Shown piece by piece: positions 9,318 through 19,454 of a stretch of DNA of 64,000 nt. Location: positions 38,218-102,217 of the forward strand of contig JAFZHD010000012.1 in the NCBI GenBank assembly GCA_017555085.1, in the 5' to 3' direction. Origin of the DNA: Muribaculaceae bacterium. Lineage in GTDB: Bacteria > Bacteroidota > Bacteroidia > Bacteroidales > Muribaculaceae. The notes beneath the pieces are model-generated. The model made no database searches, was not told the DNA's origin, and saw only the letters and a list, made by a program, of their open reading frames with translations. The translations under genes and the position numbers were made by a program. Position 1 is the first letter of the stretch; every line of letters starts with the position of its first letter.

Positions 9318-10430
9318 TTAGCGACCTTGATACATTGATTCATAATACTTTTCATACTCACCGCTTGTGATGTTATCCATCCATTCCTGATTGTCAAGAT
9401 ACCATCGTACGGTTTTCTCAATTCCTTCTTCAAATTGCAATGAGGGCTCCCATCCAAGTTCGTTTTTGAGTTTGTTTGAGTCGATTGCATAACGAAGGTC
9501 ATGACCCATGCGGTCGGTCACATAAGTAATCAAGTCAAGTGAATGGCCCTCGGGGTTGCCCAACAAGCGGTCAACGGTCTTGATAATAACATGTATGATA
9601 TCAATGTTTTTCCACTCGTTAAATCCTCCAATGTTGTAAGTCTCGGCAACCTTACCCTCATGGAAAATCAAATCAATGGCACGGGCATGGTCAACAACAT
9701 AGAGCCAATCGCGAACATTCTCGCCTTTACCATATACCGGGAGCGGTTTGCGGTGGCGAATGTTATTGATAAACAACGGAATAAGTTTTTCGGGGAACTG
9801 ATAAGGACCATAATTGTTTGAGCAGTTTGTAACGATAGTGGGCATTCCATAAGTATCGTGGAACGCTCTCACAAAGTGGTCGCTACCAGCCTTTGAAGCC
9901 GAATAGGGCGAATGGGGATTGTATTTTGTTGTTTCAAAGAAGAAATCGGGACCATAAGGACCACGGCCGTTTTCATCGCCGGCGGGGTTAGTGAGCGACA
10001 ATGCGCCGTAAACCTCATCGGTCGAAATGTGATAGAAACGCTTGCCTTCATAACGCTCGGGCAATGATTCCCAATAAACCTTTGCCGCTTGCAACAAACT
10101 CAATGTTCCCATAACATTTGTGCGGGCAAAAGTGAAGGGGTCTTTAATCGAGCGGTCAACATGGCTCTCGGCAGCAAGGTGAATGATGCCGTCAACATTA
10201 TATGTATTCATCAACTCGGTCATCTTTTCATAGTCGCAGATGTCGGCTTTGACAAATACATAGTTGGGGCTATTTTCTATATCAACCAAATTGGCCAAGT
10301 TTCCGGCATAGGTCAATTTATCAAGGTTGATAATGCGATAATCGGGATATTTGTTGACAAATAGACGAACAACATGGCTACCAATAAATCCGGCACCACC
10401 TGTTATGATTATATTGCGTTTGAATTCCAT
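9318..10430 (-). CDS. rfbB: dTDP-glucose 4,6-dehydratase
   Basis: A 370-residue extended SDR enzyme that converts dTDP-glucose to dTDP-4-keto-6-deoxyglucose. GGAGFIG (11-17) is the NAD site, STDEVYG (136-142) holds the Asp-Glu pair of the dehydratase reaction, and YSASK (176-180) is the catalytic Tyr/Lys. It lies directly after rfbA and rfbC with 14-nt spacing. Its product can feed both the 3,5-epimerase and the VioA-like aminotransferase, making it the branch point of the sugar supply in this locus. Confidence 0.96.
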   Translation of the reverse strand: MEFKRNIIITGGAGFIGSHVVRLFVNKYPDYRIINLDKLTYAGNLANLVDIENSPNYVFVKADICDYEKMTELMNTYNVDGIIHLAAESHVDRSIKDPFTFARTNVMGTLSLLQAAKVYWESLPERYEGKRFYHISTDEVYGALSLTNPAGDENGRGPYGPDFFFETTKYNPHSPYSASKAGSDHFVRAFHDTYGMPTIVTNCSNNYGPYQFPEKLIPLFINNIRHRKPLPVYGKGENVRDWLYVVDHARAIDLIFHEGKVAETYNIGGFNEWKNIDIIHVIIKTVDRLLGNPEGHSLDLITYVTDRMGHDLRYAIDSNKLKNELGWEPSLQFEEGIEKTVRWYLDNQEWMDNITSGEYEKYYESMYQGR

Positions 10431-10444
10431 TTTATATATCGTGT

Positions 10445-11014
10445 TTAATACAATTTATCGTTAATATCAAAGTCTTTGACGGCATCTTTGAGCAGCGGCT
10501 GTTTGAGGTCTTTCTCGCTCAAAATTGCCTCGATTGTCGGAATTTTCCAATCAATGCCCAACGACTCGTCGAGTAACTGAATACCGGCATCGGCCTGTGG
10601 TGCATAGTAGTTATCACATTTATACTGAAATACCGCAACATCGGTCAACACGGCAAAGCCATGGGCAAAACCGCGAGGGATGAAGAACTGACGATGATTG
10701 TCTTCGCTCAATTCAACGGCTACATGCTTGCCAAATGTGGGCGAGCCGTGGCGAATGTCGACAGCGACATCAAGCACTGCACCTTTGACACATCTCACAA
10801 GTTTGCTCTGCGTATAAGGCATGCGCTGATAATGCAAACCGCGCATCACGCCGCGCGTTGACATGCTTTCATTATCCTGCACAAAATTGATGGGCATCAC
10901 TTTTTCATCAAACTCCTTTTGCGAGAACGACTCAAAGAAATAGCCGCGTGCATCTTTGAATATGCGTGGTTCAATAATCACCACACCATCTATATCGGTT
11001 TTAATTACCTCCAT
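10445..11014 (-). CDS. rfbC: dTDP-4-dehydrorhamnose 3,5-epimerase
   Basis: A 189-residue cupin enzyme of the normal family length. RGLHYQ starting at residue 58 holds the catalytic base His61, and Tyr131 in VFQYKCDNYY is the expected acid. It epimerises C3 and C5 of dTDP-4-keto-6-deoxyglucose on the way to dTDP-L-rhamnose. The last enzyme, RfbD reductase, is not found beside it in this window, so either rfbD is elsewhere on the chromosome or the 4-keto intermediate has another use. Confidence 0.95.
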   Translation of the reverse strand: MEVIKTDIDGVVIIEPRIFKDARGYFFESFSQKEFDEKVMPINFVQDNESMSTRGVMRGLHYQRMPYTQSKLVRCVKGAVLDVAVDIRHGSPTFGKHVAVELSEDNHRQFFIPRGFAHGFAVLTDVAVFQYKCDNYYAPQADAGIQLLDESLGIDWKIPTIEAILSEKDLKQPLLKDAVKDFDINDKLY

Positions 11015-11023
11015 ATCAACTAA

Positions 11024-11929
11024 TTAATCATCTAAATTATTACCCCAACGCTCCACTTCATCAATCACTTTGAGCAGATATTGGCCATACTGATTTTTAA
11101 TCATGGGCTGTGCCAATTCTCTCATTTTGTCGGCAGTAATCCAACCTTTGCGATATGCAATACCTTCTAGGCAAGCAATTTTCAAGCCTTGGCGTTTTTC
11201 CAACACCTCAACATAGGTTGAAGCCTCACTCAACGAATCGTGTGTACCGGTGTCAAGCCATGCAAATCCGCGACCAAGGGTTTTAACTTTCAACTCACGG
11301 TCTTCAAGGAAACTTTGGTTTACCGAGGTGATTTCCAACTCACCGCGAGCCGACGGCTTGATTGTCTTTGCAATCTGCACCACCTTATTGGGATAATAGT
11401 AGAGGCCCACCACAGCATAGTGTGATTTGGGATTTTGAGGTTTCTCTTCAATTGAGATACAGTTGCCTTCGGCATCAAACTCGGCTACACCATAACGCTC
11501 GGGGTCGTTTACCCAATAACCAAACACGGTAGCCTTGTTTTCTTCTTCGGCTGTGCGAACAGCATCGCGCAACATCGCGCTGAAACCTGCGCCGTTAAAG
11601 ATATTGTCACCCAACACGAGACACACCGAGTCATCGCCGATAAACTCCTCACCAATGATGAAGGCTTGTGCAAGACCATCGGGTGATGGCTGTTCGGCAT
11701 ACTCAAATCTCACGCCAAAATCGCTACCGTCGCCGAGCAAACGCTTGAACGAAGGCAAATCTTGCGGTGTAGATATAATCAATATCTCACGAATACCAGA
11801 GTGCATTAACACCGAAATAGGATAATACACCATTGGTTTGTCATATACAGGCAACAACTGTTTGCTTGTAGCCTTTGTAATAGGATATAAACGGGTGCCG
11901 CTACCTCCGGCCAAAACTATACCTTTCAT
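11024..11929 (-). CDS. rfbA: Glucose-1-phosphate thymidylyltransferase
   Basis: A 301-residue nucleotidyltransferase with [11 protein letters not shown] at 6-16, the dTTP-binding loop, and [10 protein letters not shown] shortly after, both standard for RmlA. It makes dTDP-glucose from glucose-1-phosphate and dTTP, the first step of the dTDP-sugar branch. It starts 20 nt after the stop of the UDP-glucose dehydrogenase gene and is followed by rfbC at 9 nt. Confidence 0.96.
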   Translation of the reverse strand: MKGIVLAGGSGTRLYPITKATSKQLLPVYDKPMVYYPISVLMHSGIREILIISTPQDLPSFKRLLGDGSDFGVRFEYAEQPSPDGLAQAFIIGEEFIGDDSVCLVLGDNIFNGAGFSAMLRDAVRTAEEENKATVFGYWVNDPERYGVAEFDAEGNCISIEEKPQNPKSHYAVVGLYYYPNKVVQIAKTIKPSARGELEITSVNQSFLEDRELKVKTLGRGFAWLDTGTHDSLSEASTYVEVLEKRQGLKIACLEGIAYRKGWITADKMRELAQPMIKNQYGQYLLKVIDEVERWGNNLDD

Positions 11930-11949
11930 AACTTCATGGTTTTATTTTG

Positions 11950-13266
11950 TTAATCGCGACGAAAAATGTCACGAGTATATACTTTTTCTTTTACATCGTC
12001 GAGTATAGAGTCATATCGGTTGGCAATAATTGCCTGAGACTGAGCCTTAAACTCGTCAAGATTATTGACAACCTTGCTGCCAAAGAAAGTTGTACCGTCT
12101 TCGAGCGTAGGCTCATATATAATAACAATCGCGCCTTTGGCTTTGATGCGTTTCATTACGCCTTGAATTGACGATTGACGGAAATTGTCGGAATTTGACT
12201 TCATTGTCAATCGGTAAACGCCCACAACCACAGGCTTTTCGAGCGATGCATCAAACGCACTGTTTGCTTGATAACCGCCTGCTATTTCAAGCACACGGTC
12301 GGCAATATAATCTTTACGGGTGCGGTTACTTTCCACAATCGCACTCATCATGTTTTGAGGCACATCTTGATAGTTGGCAAGCAACTGCTTGGTATCCTTG
12401 GGCAAGCAGTATCCGCCGTAGCCAAACGAGGGGTTATTATAGTGAGTACCGATGCGTGGGTCGAGACCGATGCCTTGAATAATCGCTGCCGAATCAAGAC
12501 CTTTAACCTCGGCGTATGTGTCAAGTTCGTTGAAATAACTAACGCGAAGTGCCAAATAGGTGTTTGCAAACAATTTTACCGCCTCGGCTTCTTTTAGGCC
12601 CATAAACAGAGTGTCAATATTCTCTTTCAAAGCACCTTGTTGCAACAATTCGGCAAAATCGTGTGCTGCTTTTTCCAATCGGGGAATATCGGCAATAGCC
12701 TTGATTGCATCGTTTTCCTCATCAAAATTCTCAATAAACTTGGGAATGCCGACAATGATGCGACTCGGATAGAGATTGTCATACAACGCCTTGCTTTCGC
12801 GCAAAAACTCGGGCGAGAATATCAAATTAAACTTCTTGCCTTGATGGTTTGAATCTTGAGCAAATTTTGCCGCATATTTGACATAAAGACTACGACAATA
12901 GCCCACAGGAATGGTACTTTTTATCACCATTACCGCATCGGGGTTATTTGCGATTACCAAGTCAATCACCGACTCTACGGCCGAAGTGTCAAAGAAGTTC
13001 TTTTGGCTGTCATAGTTGGTCGGAGCGGCAATAACCACAAAGTCGGCATCGCGATATGCACTTGCAGCATCTAATGTCGCGGCGAGATTTAACTCTTTCT
13101 CTTTCAAGTATTTTTCAATATATTCATCTTGAATTGGAGATATGCATCGATTAATCATATCCACCTTTTCGGGCACGACATCAACTGCGACAACTTCGTT
13201 GTTTTGAGCAAGCAAAGTTGCGATACTTAATCCGACATAACCTGTTCCGGCAACGGCTATTTTCAT
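11950..13266 (-). CDS. ugd: UDP-glucose/nucleotide-sugar 6-dehydrogenase
   Basis: A 438-residue NAD-dependent dehydrogenase. GTGYVG (7-12) is the NAD-binding loop, KSTIPVGYC (116-124) and SPEFLRES (151-158) are family motifs, and [10 protein letters not shown] carries the catalytic Cys287. It oxidises UDP-glucose twice to UDP-glucuronate, which the epimerase at the left edge could turn into UDP-galacturonate. A related dehydrogenase for UDP-N-acetyl sugars is less likely given the motifs. It is 65 nt downstream of the tyrosine kinase gene, the widest gap inside the core of the operon. Confidence 0.92.
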   Translation of the reverse strand: MKIAVAGTGYVGLSIATLLAQNNEVVAVDVVPEKVDMINRCISPIQDEYIEKYLKEKELNLAATLDAASAYRDADFVVIAAPTNYDSQKNFFDTSAVESVIDLVIANNPDAVMVIKSTIPVGYCRSLYVKYAAKFAQDSNHQGKKFNLIFSPEFLRESKALYDNLYPSRIIVGIPKFIENFDEENDAIKAIADIPRLEKAAHDFAELLQQGALKENIDTLFMGLKEAEAVKLFANTYLALRVSYFNELDTYAEVKGLDSAAIIQGIGLDPRIGTHYNNPSFGYGGYCLPKDTKQLLANYQDVPQNMMSAIVESNRTRKDYIADRVLEIAGGYQANSAFDASLEKPVVVGVYRLTMKSNSDNFRQSSIQGVMKRIKAKGAIVIIYEPTLEDGTTFFGSKVVNNLDEFKAQSQAIIANRYDSILDDVKEKVYTRDIFRRD

Positions 13267-13331
13267 ACTCTAAAATATATTCCTATTAAAACTGCATTAG
13301 GTTGACAATTCATGATTGACAACCCAACACT

Positions 13332-15752
13332 TTATTTATTCTTTTTGTTCGCTTTTGCGCCATGCTCATAATAATTGGCACCATATGGATAGCCATATCT
13401 ACTTCCGTAGCGCCCACCACCATCATCAGTCGTAGCGTTGAGTATAAGCGACAGATTCTTAAATCTTCCGCCTTGATAAATCTCTTCAAGTTCGGGTAGT
13501 ATATTCTTTTCAAGCAATCCAGCCCTGACAACAAAGAATGTTCGGGTTGCAAATCTCTCAATAATTTGAGTGTCGGCAACGATGTCAATCGGAGGACAGT
13601 CAACAAATACATAATCATATTCGCCTTTGATTGTCTCGAAACATTGTGCCAATCGTTCGCTTTCAAGCAACTCGGTGGGATTAGGCGGAATGATACCAAC
13701 CGGCAACACCCACAAATTATCGTCATACGACGACTTGACAACCAATGACGACAAGTCTTCTTCAACACCAACAAGATAACTGCTCAAACCGCGACGGGGA
13801 GAATCGACATAGGCCGATGCCGATGCGTGGCGCAAATCGCCATCGATTACAAGCACTCGTTTACCTTTGAGAGCAAGACTTTTTGCCACATTCATCACCA
13901 AGAACGATTTTCCGCTACCAGGATTGAATGATGTGACAACAATCACACGCGACTCATCTTTGTGAGTCATCAACTCCACATTTGTGCGCAGCACGCGGAA
14001 CGCCTCGTTGATAATATCTCTGTTGCCTTCTTGAACGACAACCACATTTCCCGCCCCGACTTTCTTATTCCAGAACGAAGCCGATTTGCCGTGCAAGGGA
14101 ATTTCGCCGATCATAGGCACTGACAAGCGGGCCAAATCACGACGGCTACGAACAGTTGTTATAAGACTTTCGCGAAGGAATATATAAGCACACGGTATGA
14201 GCAACGCAAGCACAAACGCAACAAACAAAATTTTCATTTTGCCAGGTGATGTGGGACGCAACTCGCCCATCGGAGGTGTGATGATGCGTGTATTGTCAGC
14301 AGTAAAAGCTCTTGTCAACTCGTTCTCCTCACGCTTTTGGAGAAGATATAAGTAGAGCGCCTCTTTTACCTTTTGTTGACGGCCGACTGTCAAGAGATAT
14401 TTTTCCTGACCGGGATTTGCCGCAATGCGACTTGTTGTTTGAGCCTCGTTTTGTTTGAGGTTTTTCAACTGTGTTTCAAGGCTTACCACGAGATTTTCAA
14501 CCGAAGCCTCGATTGCGCCGCGTGTTGACTCCAAAGAAGCCTCCAAGTCTGCTATCACGGGGTTTTGAACATCGCCACCCGATGAAAGTTGCGATAATCT
14601 CAACTGCATTGCGTTATATTCGGCAATCTGCGACTCTACGCTATTGCTTGACAAGCCCGAGTTTGCGGGCAACAATTTGCGGCGGTTTTCGTCTTTTCTC
14701 ACATAATTGAGAATATATTTTGCCATCGCAAGTTCATTGTTGATTTTGAACATATCCTCCATATGCTTTGAACTTTGCGACATATACATATTGGTCGCTG
14801 CAGCCATATCGGGCAACAACTGTTGGCTTTTGTATGACGAAATGCTTTCATCAACATCGCCAAGTTCTTTGACAATGCTATCCAAACGCTCTGCGATGAA
14901 ACGAGACGTGCTCACAGTGACTTTGTTTTTGTCATCAAGCCATTTTTCGTTGTAAACATTGATAATTTCATTGAGAACATCTACTGCTCGTTGAGGCGAA
15001 ACATCGATATATGACAAATTGATTACATCGGCATCTTTATTATCGAGTGTCACTTCGAGTTTCTTCTGACAAGCCTGTGCTGTTGAGTGCAAACCGTTTT
15101 TGCTTACATAGATGTGATGTGCCTTGCCTTCTTCCCATTGAAGAGTCGGAGTCACGGCAATGCGACCGATGGGTGTGTTCATGGGTTCAATCAACAAACC
15201 GGTCACAACCTCATCTGACTTAAATTTCTCATCATCAATTCTCATCACAAATTCCGACAAAGTGACAACACCGTTTTCATCGATGTCAACTTCCACCTTC
15301 GCACTTGTGTTTTCGTCCATATCCAAGAATTTCACATTGATGGGGAGATTGGAGCCATAAATGGTTTTCTTGTGGAAAGTGCCGTCGGTTTTATATCTCA
15401 TATTGAGTTGCAATCGCTCCACGACTTCCATCATCACCGATGGCGAGTTGATGGCAATCAGTTCGTTATAGACATTGCTGTTTGTTGAGAACAAGCCCAA
15501 ATTTGAGAACTCGCCCACTGCGTTTGAAATCGACGAACCTTCTGAGCCCGACTTAATCAACACCTGTGACGAGCGTGTATAACTCGGTTCTTTAACAAGA
15601 ATATATGCCACCGCGAGTGTCATTACGATAGCAAATGATGCTACAAACCAATACCATTTTGACAAGCACATGAACACAAAATCCTTGATGCTCAATGTTT
15701 GTTGGTTGTTTTCCTCTTCTACATATTGTTTTTTCTGCGAATTTACAGCCAT
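13332..15752 (-). CDS. Wzc-like polysaccharide co-polymerase / tyrosine autokinase
   Basis: An 806-residue inner membrane protein. There is one transmembrane helix near 30-55, a Wzz-type periplasmic domain with long coiled-coil stretches, a second helix near 510-530, and a cytoplasmic BY-kinase domain. Walker A NPGSGKS lies near residue 610, Walker A' VIDGDLRHAS follows, and VFVDCPPID is near 717. The tail is a tyrosine cluster (YGSRYGYPYGANYY), the autophosphorylation site that controls chain length and export. It is 10 nt downstream of the export lipoprotein gene, forming the usual Wza-Wzc pair. Confidence 0.94.
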   Translation of the reverse strand: MAVNSQKKQYVEEENNQQTLSIKDFVFMCLSKWYWFVASFAIVMTLAVAYILVKEPSYTRSSQVLIKSGSEGSSISNAVGEFSNLGLFSTNSNVYNELIAINSPSVMMEVVERLQLNMRYKTDGTFHKKTIYGSNLPINVKFLDMDENTSAKVEVDIDENGVVTLSEFVMRIDDEKFKSDEVVTGLLIEPMNTPIGRIAVTPTLQWEEGKAHHIYVSKNGLHSTAQACQKKLEVTLDNKDADVINLSYIDVSPQRAVDVLNEIINVYNEKWLDDKNKVTVSTSRFIAERLDSIVKELGDVDESISSYKSQQLLPDMAAATNMYMSQSSKHMEDMFKINNELAMAKYILNYVRKDENRRKLLPANSGLSSNSVESQIAEYNAMQLRLSQLSSGGDVQNPVIADLEASLESTRGAIEASVENLVVSLETQLKNLKQNEAQTTSRIAANPGQEKYLLTVGRQQKVKEALYLYLLQKREENELTRAFTADNTRIITPPMGELRPTSPGKMKILFVAFVLALLIPCAYIFLRESLITTVRSRRDLARLSVPMIGEIPLHGKSASFWNKKVGAGNVVVVQEGNRDIINEAFRVLRTNVELMTHKDESRVIVVTSFNPGSGKSFLVMNVAKSLALKGKRVLVIDGDLRHASASAYVDSPRRGLSSYLVGVEEDLSSLVVKSSYDDNLWVLPVGIIPPNPTELLESERLAQCFETIKGEYDYVFVDCPPIDIVADTQIIERFATRTFFVVRAGLLEKNILPELEEIYQGGRFKNLSLILNATTDDGGGRYGSRYGYPYGANYYEHGAKANKKNK

Positions 15753-15762
15753 AACAGAAATC

Positions 15763-16581
15763 TTATTTTAAGTCTACTGAGTTTACGATAAGCAATGCCA
15801 CAGATGTCAACAACGATGCAATAGAAATCCAGAACGAAGTCGAACGGATGTTATTGCCATTGACTGTTGATTGGCGTTGTCTCACCTTATTGGGTTGAAC
15901 ATATATGATATCGCCTTGTTGCAAATAAAATGCAGGCGAATTTACCAAATCTTGTGCCGATGTCAAGTCAAGCACATAAGTCACTTGTTTGCCACCTTCG
16001 TTTCGCAACACAATCACGCCTTCGCGCTCGCCCATAACGGTCAAGTCGCGCGCCATGCTTATCGCTTCCAAAATTGTCATTTTGTCTTTGTCAAGGCTAT
16101 AACGACCGGGGCCGTTCACTTCACCGAGAACCGAGAATGTGAGATTAGCAAACTCAACAGTAACCACCAATGGGTCGTCCTGCAACAAACGCTTGTCCAA
16201 AAGCATGCGTTTGATTTCGTTGGACAACTGTTCGCGAGTCATGCCTTCAACCTTCACCTTACCCAAGATAGGGAATTCGATAAAACCTTCGCTATCGACA
16301 GTGTAGCACGACAAGCCTTGTGATTGTTGGGTATAATTGATTGTCTGACCTATGCGAGTAGGCACATAAGGAAGGTTGTAAAGATTGTTATATTCTTGGT
16401 CTTTTGTGTTTACAACTACCGTAATTTTATCTCCTGTTTTGAATTTTATGTCGCCGCTTGTAGCCAAAGCCAACTGTGTTGCGGCATCAACATCTTGGAA
16501 ATAAGAAATTTTAGGAGTAGAGCATGATGAGATAAACAACACACTCACAAGCACATATAACAAGTTTAAATTAACACGCAT
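15763..16581 (-). CDS. Wza-like polysaccharide export lipoprotein
   Basis: A 272-residue outer membrane export protein. The signal peptide ends in LFISSC with the lipidated Cys20. A Poly_export domain follows (SGDIKFKTGDKITVVV), then SLBB-type repeats (FSVLGEVNGPGRYSL), and a final hydrophobic helix FWISIASLLTSVALLIV. I use the ATG at 16581; another ATG 12 nt upstream adds only four residues ahead of the signal peptide. It has its own promoter at 16626-16657 and leads directly into the tyrosine kinase gene. Confidence 0.92.
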   Translation of the reverse strand: MRVNLNLLYVLVSVLFISSCSTPKISYFQDVDAATQLALATSGDIKFKTGDKITVVVNTKDQEYNNLYNLPYVPTRIGQTINYTQQSQGLSCYTVDSEGFIEFPILGKVKVEGMTREQLSNEIKRMLLDKRLLQDDPLVVTVEFANLTFSVLGEVNGPGRYSLDKDKMTILEAISMARDLTVMGEREGVIVLRNEGGKQVTYVLDLTSAQDLVNSPAFYLQQGDIIYVQPNKVRQRQSTVNGNNIRSTSFWISIASLLTSVALLIVNSVDLK

Positions 16582-16625
16582 TTGTATTTGCATTATCGGT
16601 TTTACAAAACATTTTTATACAAATA

Positions 16626-16657
16626 CAAAGGTAACTCTTTTATTTCAAAGAGTCAAA
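16626..16657 (-). promoter_or_regulatory. Bacteroidetes-type promoter for the wza-wzc unit
   Basis: On the minus strand TTTG (16657-16654), a 20-nt gap and TACCTTTG (16633-16626) match the TTTG/TAnnTTTG consensus. It lies about 45 nt upstream of the lipoprotein start, so the polysaccharide genes can be read without the upstream sugar-phosphate transferase gene. Confidence 0.75.
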
Positions 16658-16740
16658 TTAAAAGACACTTTTATGGCGCACGAAATACACTTATACAACG
16701 CGACAAACGGCATTTTGCAATTTCACAATCGCCACCTCGC

Positions 16741-17832
16741 CTACTGCTTTCTGAAACGAGTCAACAGCACATTCAATCCCACCCAAAGCAAAATATCAAA
16801 AAGCAAGATTAAATTCACATCAAGCACCCACGACAACACCACATTGAGCAGGATAAGGGCAATCGACATGGCAAGAATAAACACCATCACCACTCGTTGC
16901 GACAATCCTGTAGCCATCATCTTGTGGTGAATGTGAGTTTGGTCGGGCTTAAAGGGGCTGCCACCGCGACGAATGCGGCCGATAACCACCCTCACAACAT
17001 CAATGCAAGGAATAAACAACGGCGCATAAGCCAACACCATCGGGTTGACATCTCTCACAGTTGCGCCAATCTGGCTTATCTTAACAGCAAAAAAGCACAA
17101 CAACAAACCCAATGTGAGCGAGCCTGTGTCGCCCATAAATATCTTCATGCGCTTTTTCGCATCGCCAAACACATTGAAGTAGAAAAACGGCACGACTGTA
17201 CCCAACACGGCAAATGCAATAGCGGCGTAAATGTATTCGCCAACCATAAAGAAGGTTATGCCATAGCACAAAAACGCTATCGCACTCATGCCCGATGCCA
17301 ATCCGTCAACACCATCAATAAAGTTTATCGCATTGACTATATACACCACCATGAACACCGTAAACACCGCGCCCAACCAATAAGGCACCGTATCAAGGAA
17401 AAACACCCCATAGAAATGACATGCACACAGGCCCGACGCCAACAGCAACAAGCCGCTTGTGATTTGAGCGACAAATTTGCCACGGTATCTCACACCAATC
17501 AAGTCATCGGCAAGCCCAACAAGGTATATCACAATTACTGCGCTTGTCAAAAACGCAATGCTTTTCATATCCGACACCAAGCAAGTCAACACCTCGATAG
17601 AGTCAAACACCAAGGTAACGCCCAACAACAACGACACTGACAAAATAACCACCGGCATGAAAGCCATGCCACCCAATCGCGGCACTGCGCCTTGATGTAT
17701 TTTGCGACCGTCAATGTTGTCAAACAGTCGTTTCTTGAACGCAATGAGCAATATCTGCGGAATAAGCACGCCCGAGAACACGACGGCCACCACAAATACC
17801 GACAAAACTGATATCAGCCAAAACAGACTCAT
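16741..17832 (-). CDS. WecA/MraY-type undecaprenyl-phosphate sugar-1-phosphate transferase
   Basis: A 363-residue polytopic membrane enzyme with about ten helices. LADDLIGVRYRGK near residue 107 has the Asp-Asp pair for magnesium, NFIDGVDGLASG near 174 and FMGDTGSL near 235 are the other active-site loops, and HIHHK near 300 is the WecA-type carbohydrate-recognition motif. It loads the first sugar phosphate, probably an N-acetylhexosamine, on undecaprenyl phosphate and so starts the repeat unit made by the downstream locus. It begins 27 nt after the serine hydrolase gene, so it may be cotranscribed with it. Confidence 0.92.
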   Translation of the reverse strand: MSLFWLISVLSVFVVAVVFSGVLIPQILLIAFKKRLFDNIDGRKIHQGAVPRLGGMAFMPVVILSVSLLLGVTLVFDSIEVLTCLVSDMKSIAFLTSAVIVIYLVGLADDLIGVRYRGKFVAQITSGLLLLASGLCACHFYGVFFLDTVPYWLGAVFTVFMVVYIVNAINFIDGVDGLASGMSAIAFLCYGITFFMVGEYIYAAIAFAVLGTVVPFFYFNVFGDAKKRMKIFMGDTGSLTLGLLLCFFAVKISQIGATVRDVNPMVLAYAPLFIPCIDVVRVVIGRIRRGGSPFKPDQTHIHHKMMATGLSQRVVMVFILAMSIALILLNVVLSWVLDVNLILLFDILLWVGLNVLLTRFRKQ

Positions 17833-17859
17833 GACTTCTTGATTTCGTTAAACGCTTTA

Positions 17860-19344
17860 TTACTCCCCTACAATAACAAAAGGTTTTGAGGGGAAGTTTT
17901 GATTTACTGTAATTTCAACTTTATCGCCAAATTTCACATCAAGGCGAATTGATGTCACCCAATTGACATAATGAATCTTTGCCGACAATGTGTTGTCTTC
18001 ATTCCACGCATAGCAAGAGCCGGTGTAGAATGGGCCGGTAATTCCCGAAAAGCGCGCTTGCGCACCAATAGAGTAATTGGGATAACCGCCAAGTTGAGAT
18101 GTGAGCCATTGCTTGTAGCCCAACTCGATAGCCGACTTGCTGCCGTCTTCCTCAACAACATTGAGAACGACTTTTTCTTTATCAAAAGCAAAAGCAACCG
18201 ATTTCCAACCGAGTTTATTCTTTCCTAATTTGATTTTCTTGCCGTTGTATTTCTTAGACAAGTCGTTATATTCATTTCCCTCAAGCAAAGGAAGAGACGC
18301 AGAGGCCTCATATTTTTCCAATGATTCCAACGCTGCGGGAGTAGTTTCAATAGCGCAATTCAAGCAATGTTTCACCACTGTATTCCAAATATTACCGCGT
18401 TCGGGCCAGCCTTTACTTCTCGAGCATTGGTTTAAGACTACCACCATATTCTTTTGAGGCACAACGATTATATATTGACCAAACGCACCGTCAGCGCGCC
18501 ATGCACCGGGATACTCGCAAAGCCAAATCTGATAACCATAATCATTGGCATCGCGCACGACTCTAACAGTCATCATTTCGTCAATCCATTCGCTTGAAAT
18601 CAACTGCTTGCCTTCCCATTGGCCTTTATTCAAGAGCAACTGACCAAACATTGCCTGCGACATTGCCGACATATAAATACCCCAGCCGCCGGTTACGATG
18701 CCTTTGGGACACAATTCCCATTCTACATCATTGATTCCCATAGGGTCAAACACGCGTTCCTTCAACAATTGCAACACATCTTTACCCATAACTTGCTGCA
18801 CAACAGCCGACAATAAGTAAGTTTCGATTGAATCATAAGAATATCTCGTGCCAGGTTGCGCAAACAACGGGCGAGACAAATAGTAGTCAACCCAGTCTTG
18901 CTGTGTGTTGCGCATACCGCCTTCGGTCTTAAAGCCCGAGCGCATGGTGAGCATATCTTTGATTTTAACGCCTGCTATTGTTGAGGCATATTTGGGGAAG
19001 AATTTTGTCAACTCATCTTCTACCGACAGCTTGCCGTCATCAACTGCAAGACCCACTGCGGCAGCAACAAAAGTTTTAGACACCGAATAAAGTGTGTGAC
19101 GATGTTCTGCTTTGAATGGTGCAGGGTGCAATTCACCTGCCACCTTGCCGTCAACCATAACAATCAAGTGATGCAACTCGGTCTCGGTGCTTGCAAGCAA
19201 TGAATCATAAAGCAACTCAAGTTGCTTGGGCGCAATACCCACCGATGCGGGTGACACTCGCTGAGGTTTGGCACTTGCAAATGCCGCCAACGGCAGCATC
19301 AAAAATAAAAATGCTAAAACTTTAATGGTTGACAACTTTTTCAT
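17860..19344 (-). CDS. Secreted serine hydrolase, class C beta-lactamase/esterase fold
   Basis: A 494-residue protein with a signal peptide (MKKLSTIKVL to AFASA). SVSK (87-90) is the SxxK nucleophile motif, YSYDS near 174 stands where YxN is usual, and the third element appears as DGAFGQ. A C-terminal extension of about 150 residues forms a separate beta-rich domain. Members act as esterases, D-aminopeptidases or inactive penicillin-binding relatives; true beta-lactamase activity is not implied. It lies just upstream of the polysaccharide initiation gene, but I see no functional tie. Confidence 0.88.
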   Translation of the reverse strand: MKKLSTIKVLAFLFLMLPLAAFASAKPQRVSPASVGIAPKQLELLYDSLLASTETELHHLIVMVDGKVAGELHPAPFKAEHRHTLYSVSKTFVAAAVGLAVDDGKLSVEDELTKFFPKYASTIAGVKIKDMLTMRSGFKTEGGMRNTQQDWVDYYLSRPLFAQPGTRYSYDSIETYLLSAVVQQVMGKDVLQLLKERVFDPMGINDVEWELCPKGIVTGGWGIYMSAMSQAMFGQLLLNKGQWEGKQLISSEWIDEMMTVRVVRDANDYGYQIWLCEYPGAWRADGAFGQYIIVVPQKNMVVVLNQCSRSKGWPERGNIWNTVVKHCLNCAIETTPAALESLEKYEASASLPLLEGNEYNDLSKKYNGKKIKLGKNKLGWKSVAFAFDKEKVVLNVVEEDGSKSAIELGYKQWLTSQLGGYPNYSIGAQARFSGITGPFYTGSCYAWNEDNTLSAKIHYVNWVTSIRLDVKFGDKVEITVNQNFPSKPFVIVGE

Positions 19345-19374
19345 TTCTAAAAGTTATTTATTAGTAAAACTCCA

Positions 19375-19382
19375 CAAAGTTA
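19375..19382 (-). promoter_or_regulatory. Minus-7 element for serine hydrolase
   Basis: TAACTTTG on the minus strand, 30 nt upstream of the serine hydrolase start. It lies just beyond the tryptophanase terminator, which separates the two units. No clear TTTG element was found 19-21 nt upstream. Confidence 0.6.
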
Positions 19383-19392
19383 ACAAATTAAA

Positions 19393-19435
19393 ATGTAAAA
19401 AGCACACCAATCACAAAAATTGATGTGCTTTTATC
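19393..19435 (-). terminator. Terminator of tryptophanase
   Basis: AAAAGCACA and TGTGCTTTT form the outer stem, with CAAT/ATTG inside, and a run of T follows on the minus strand. It lies 20 nt past the tryptophanase stop. Confidence 0.75.
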
Positions 19436-19454
19436 TATATTATTTCGCTATTGA

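Noticed and set aside
13310..13774. A 154-codon minus-strand frame overlapping the tyrosine kinase gene in another phase
   Set aside because: The kinase frame covers the same bases and holds the Walker motifs; this frame has no domain pattern.
16897..17640. A 247-codon open frame on the plus strand
   Set aside because: It is antisense to the WecA-like gene and is rich in His, Gln and Arg without any domain pattern, as expected for the reverse of membrane protein codons.
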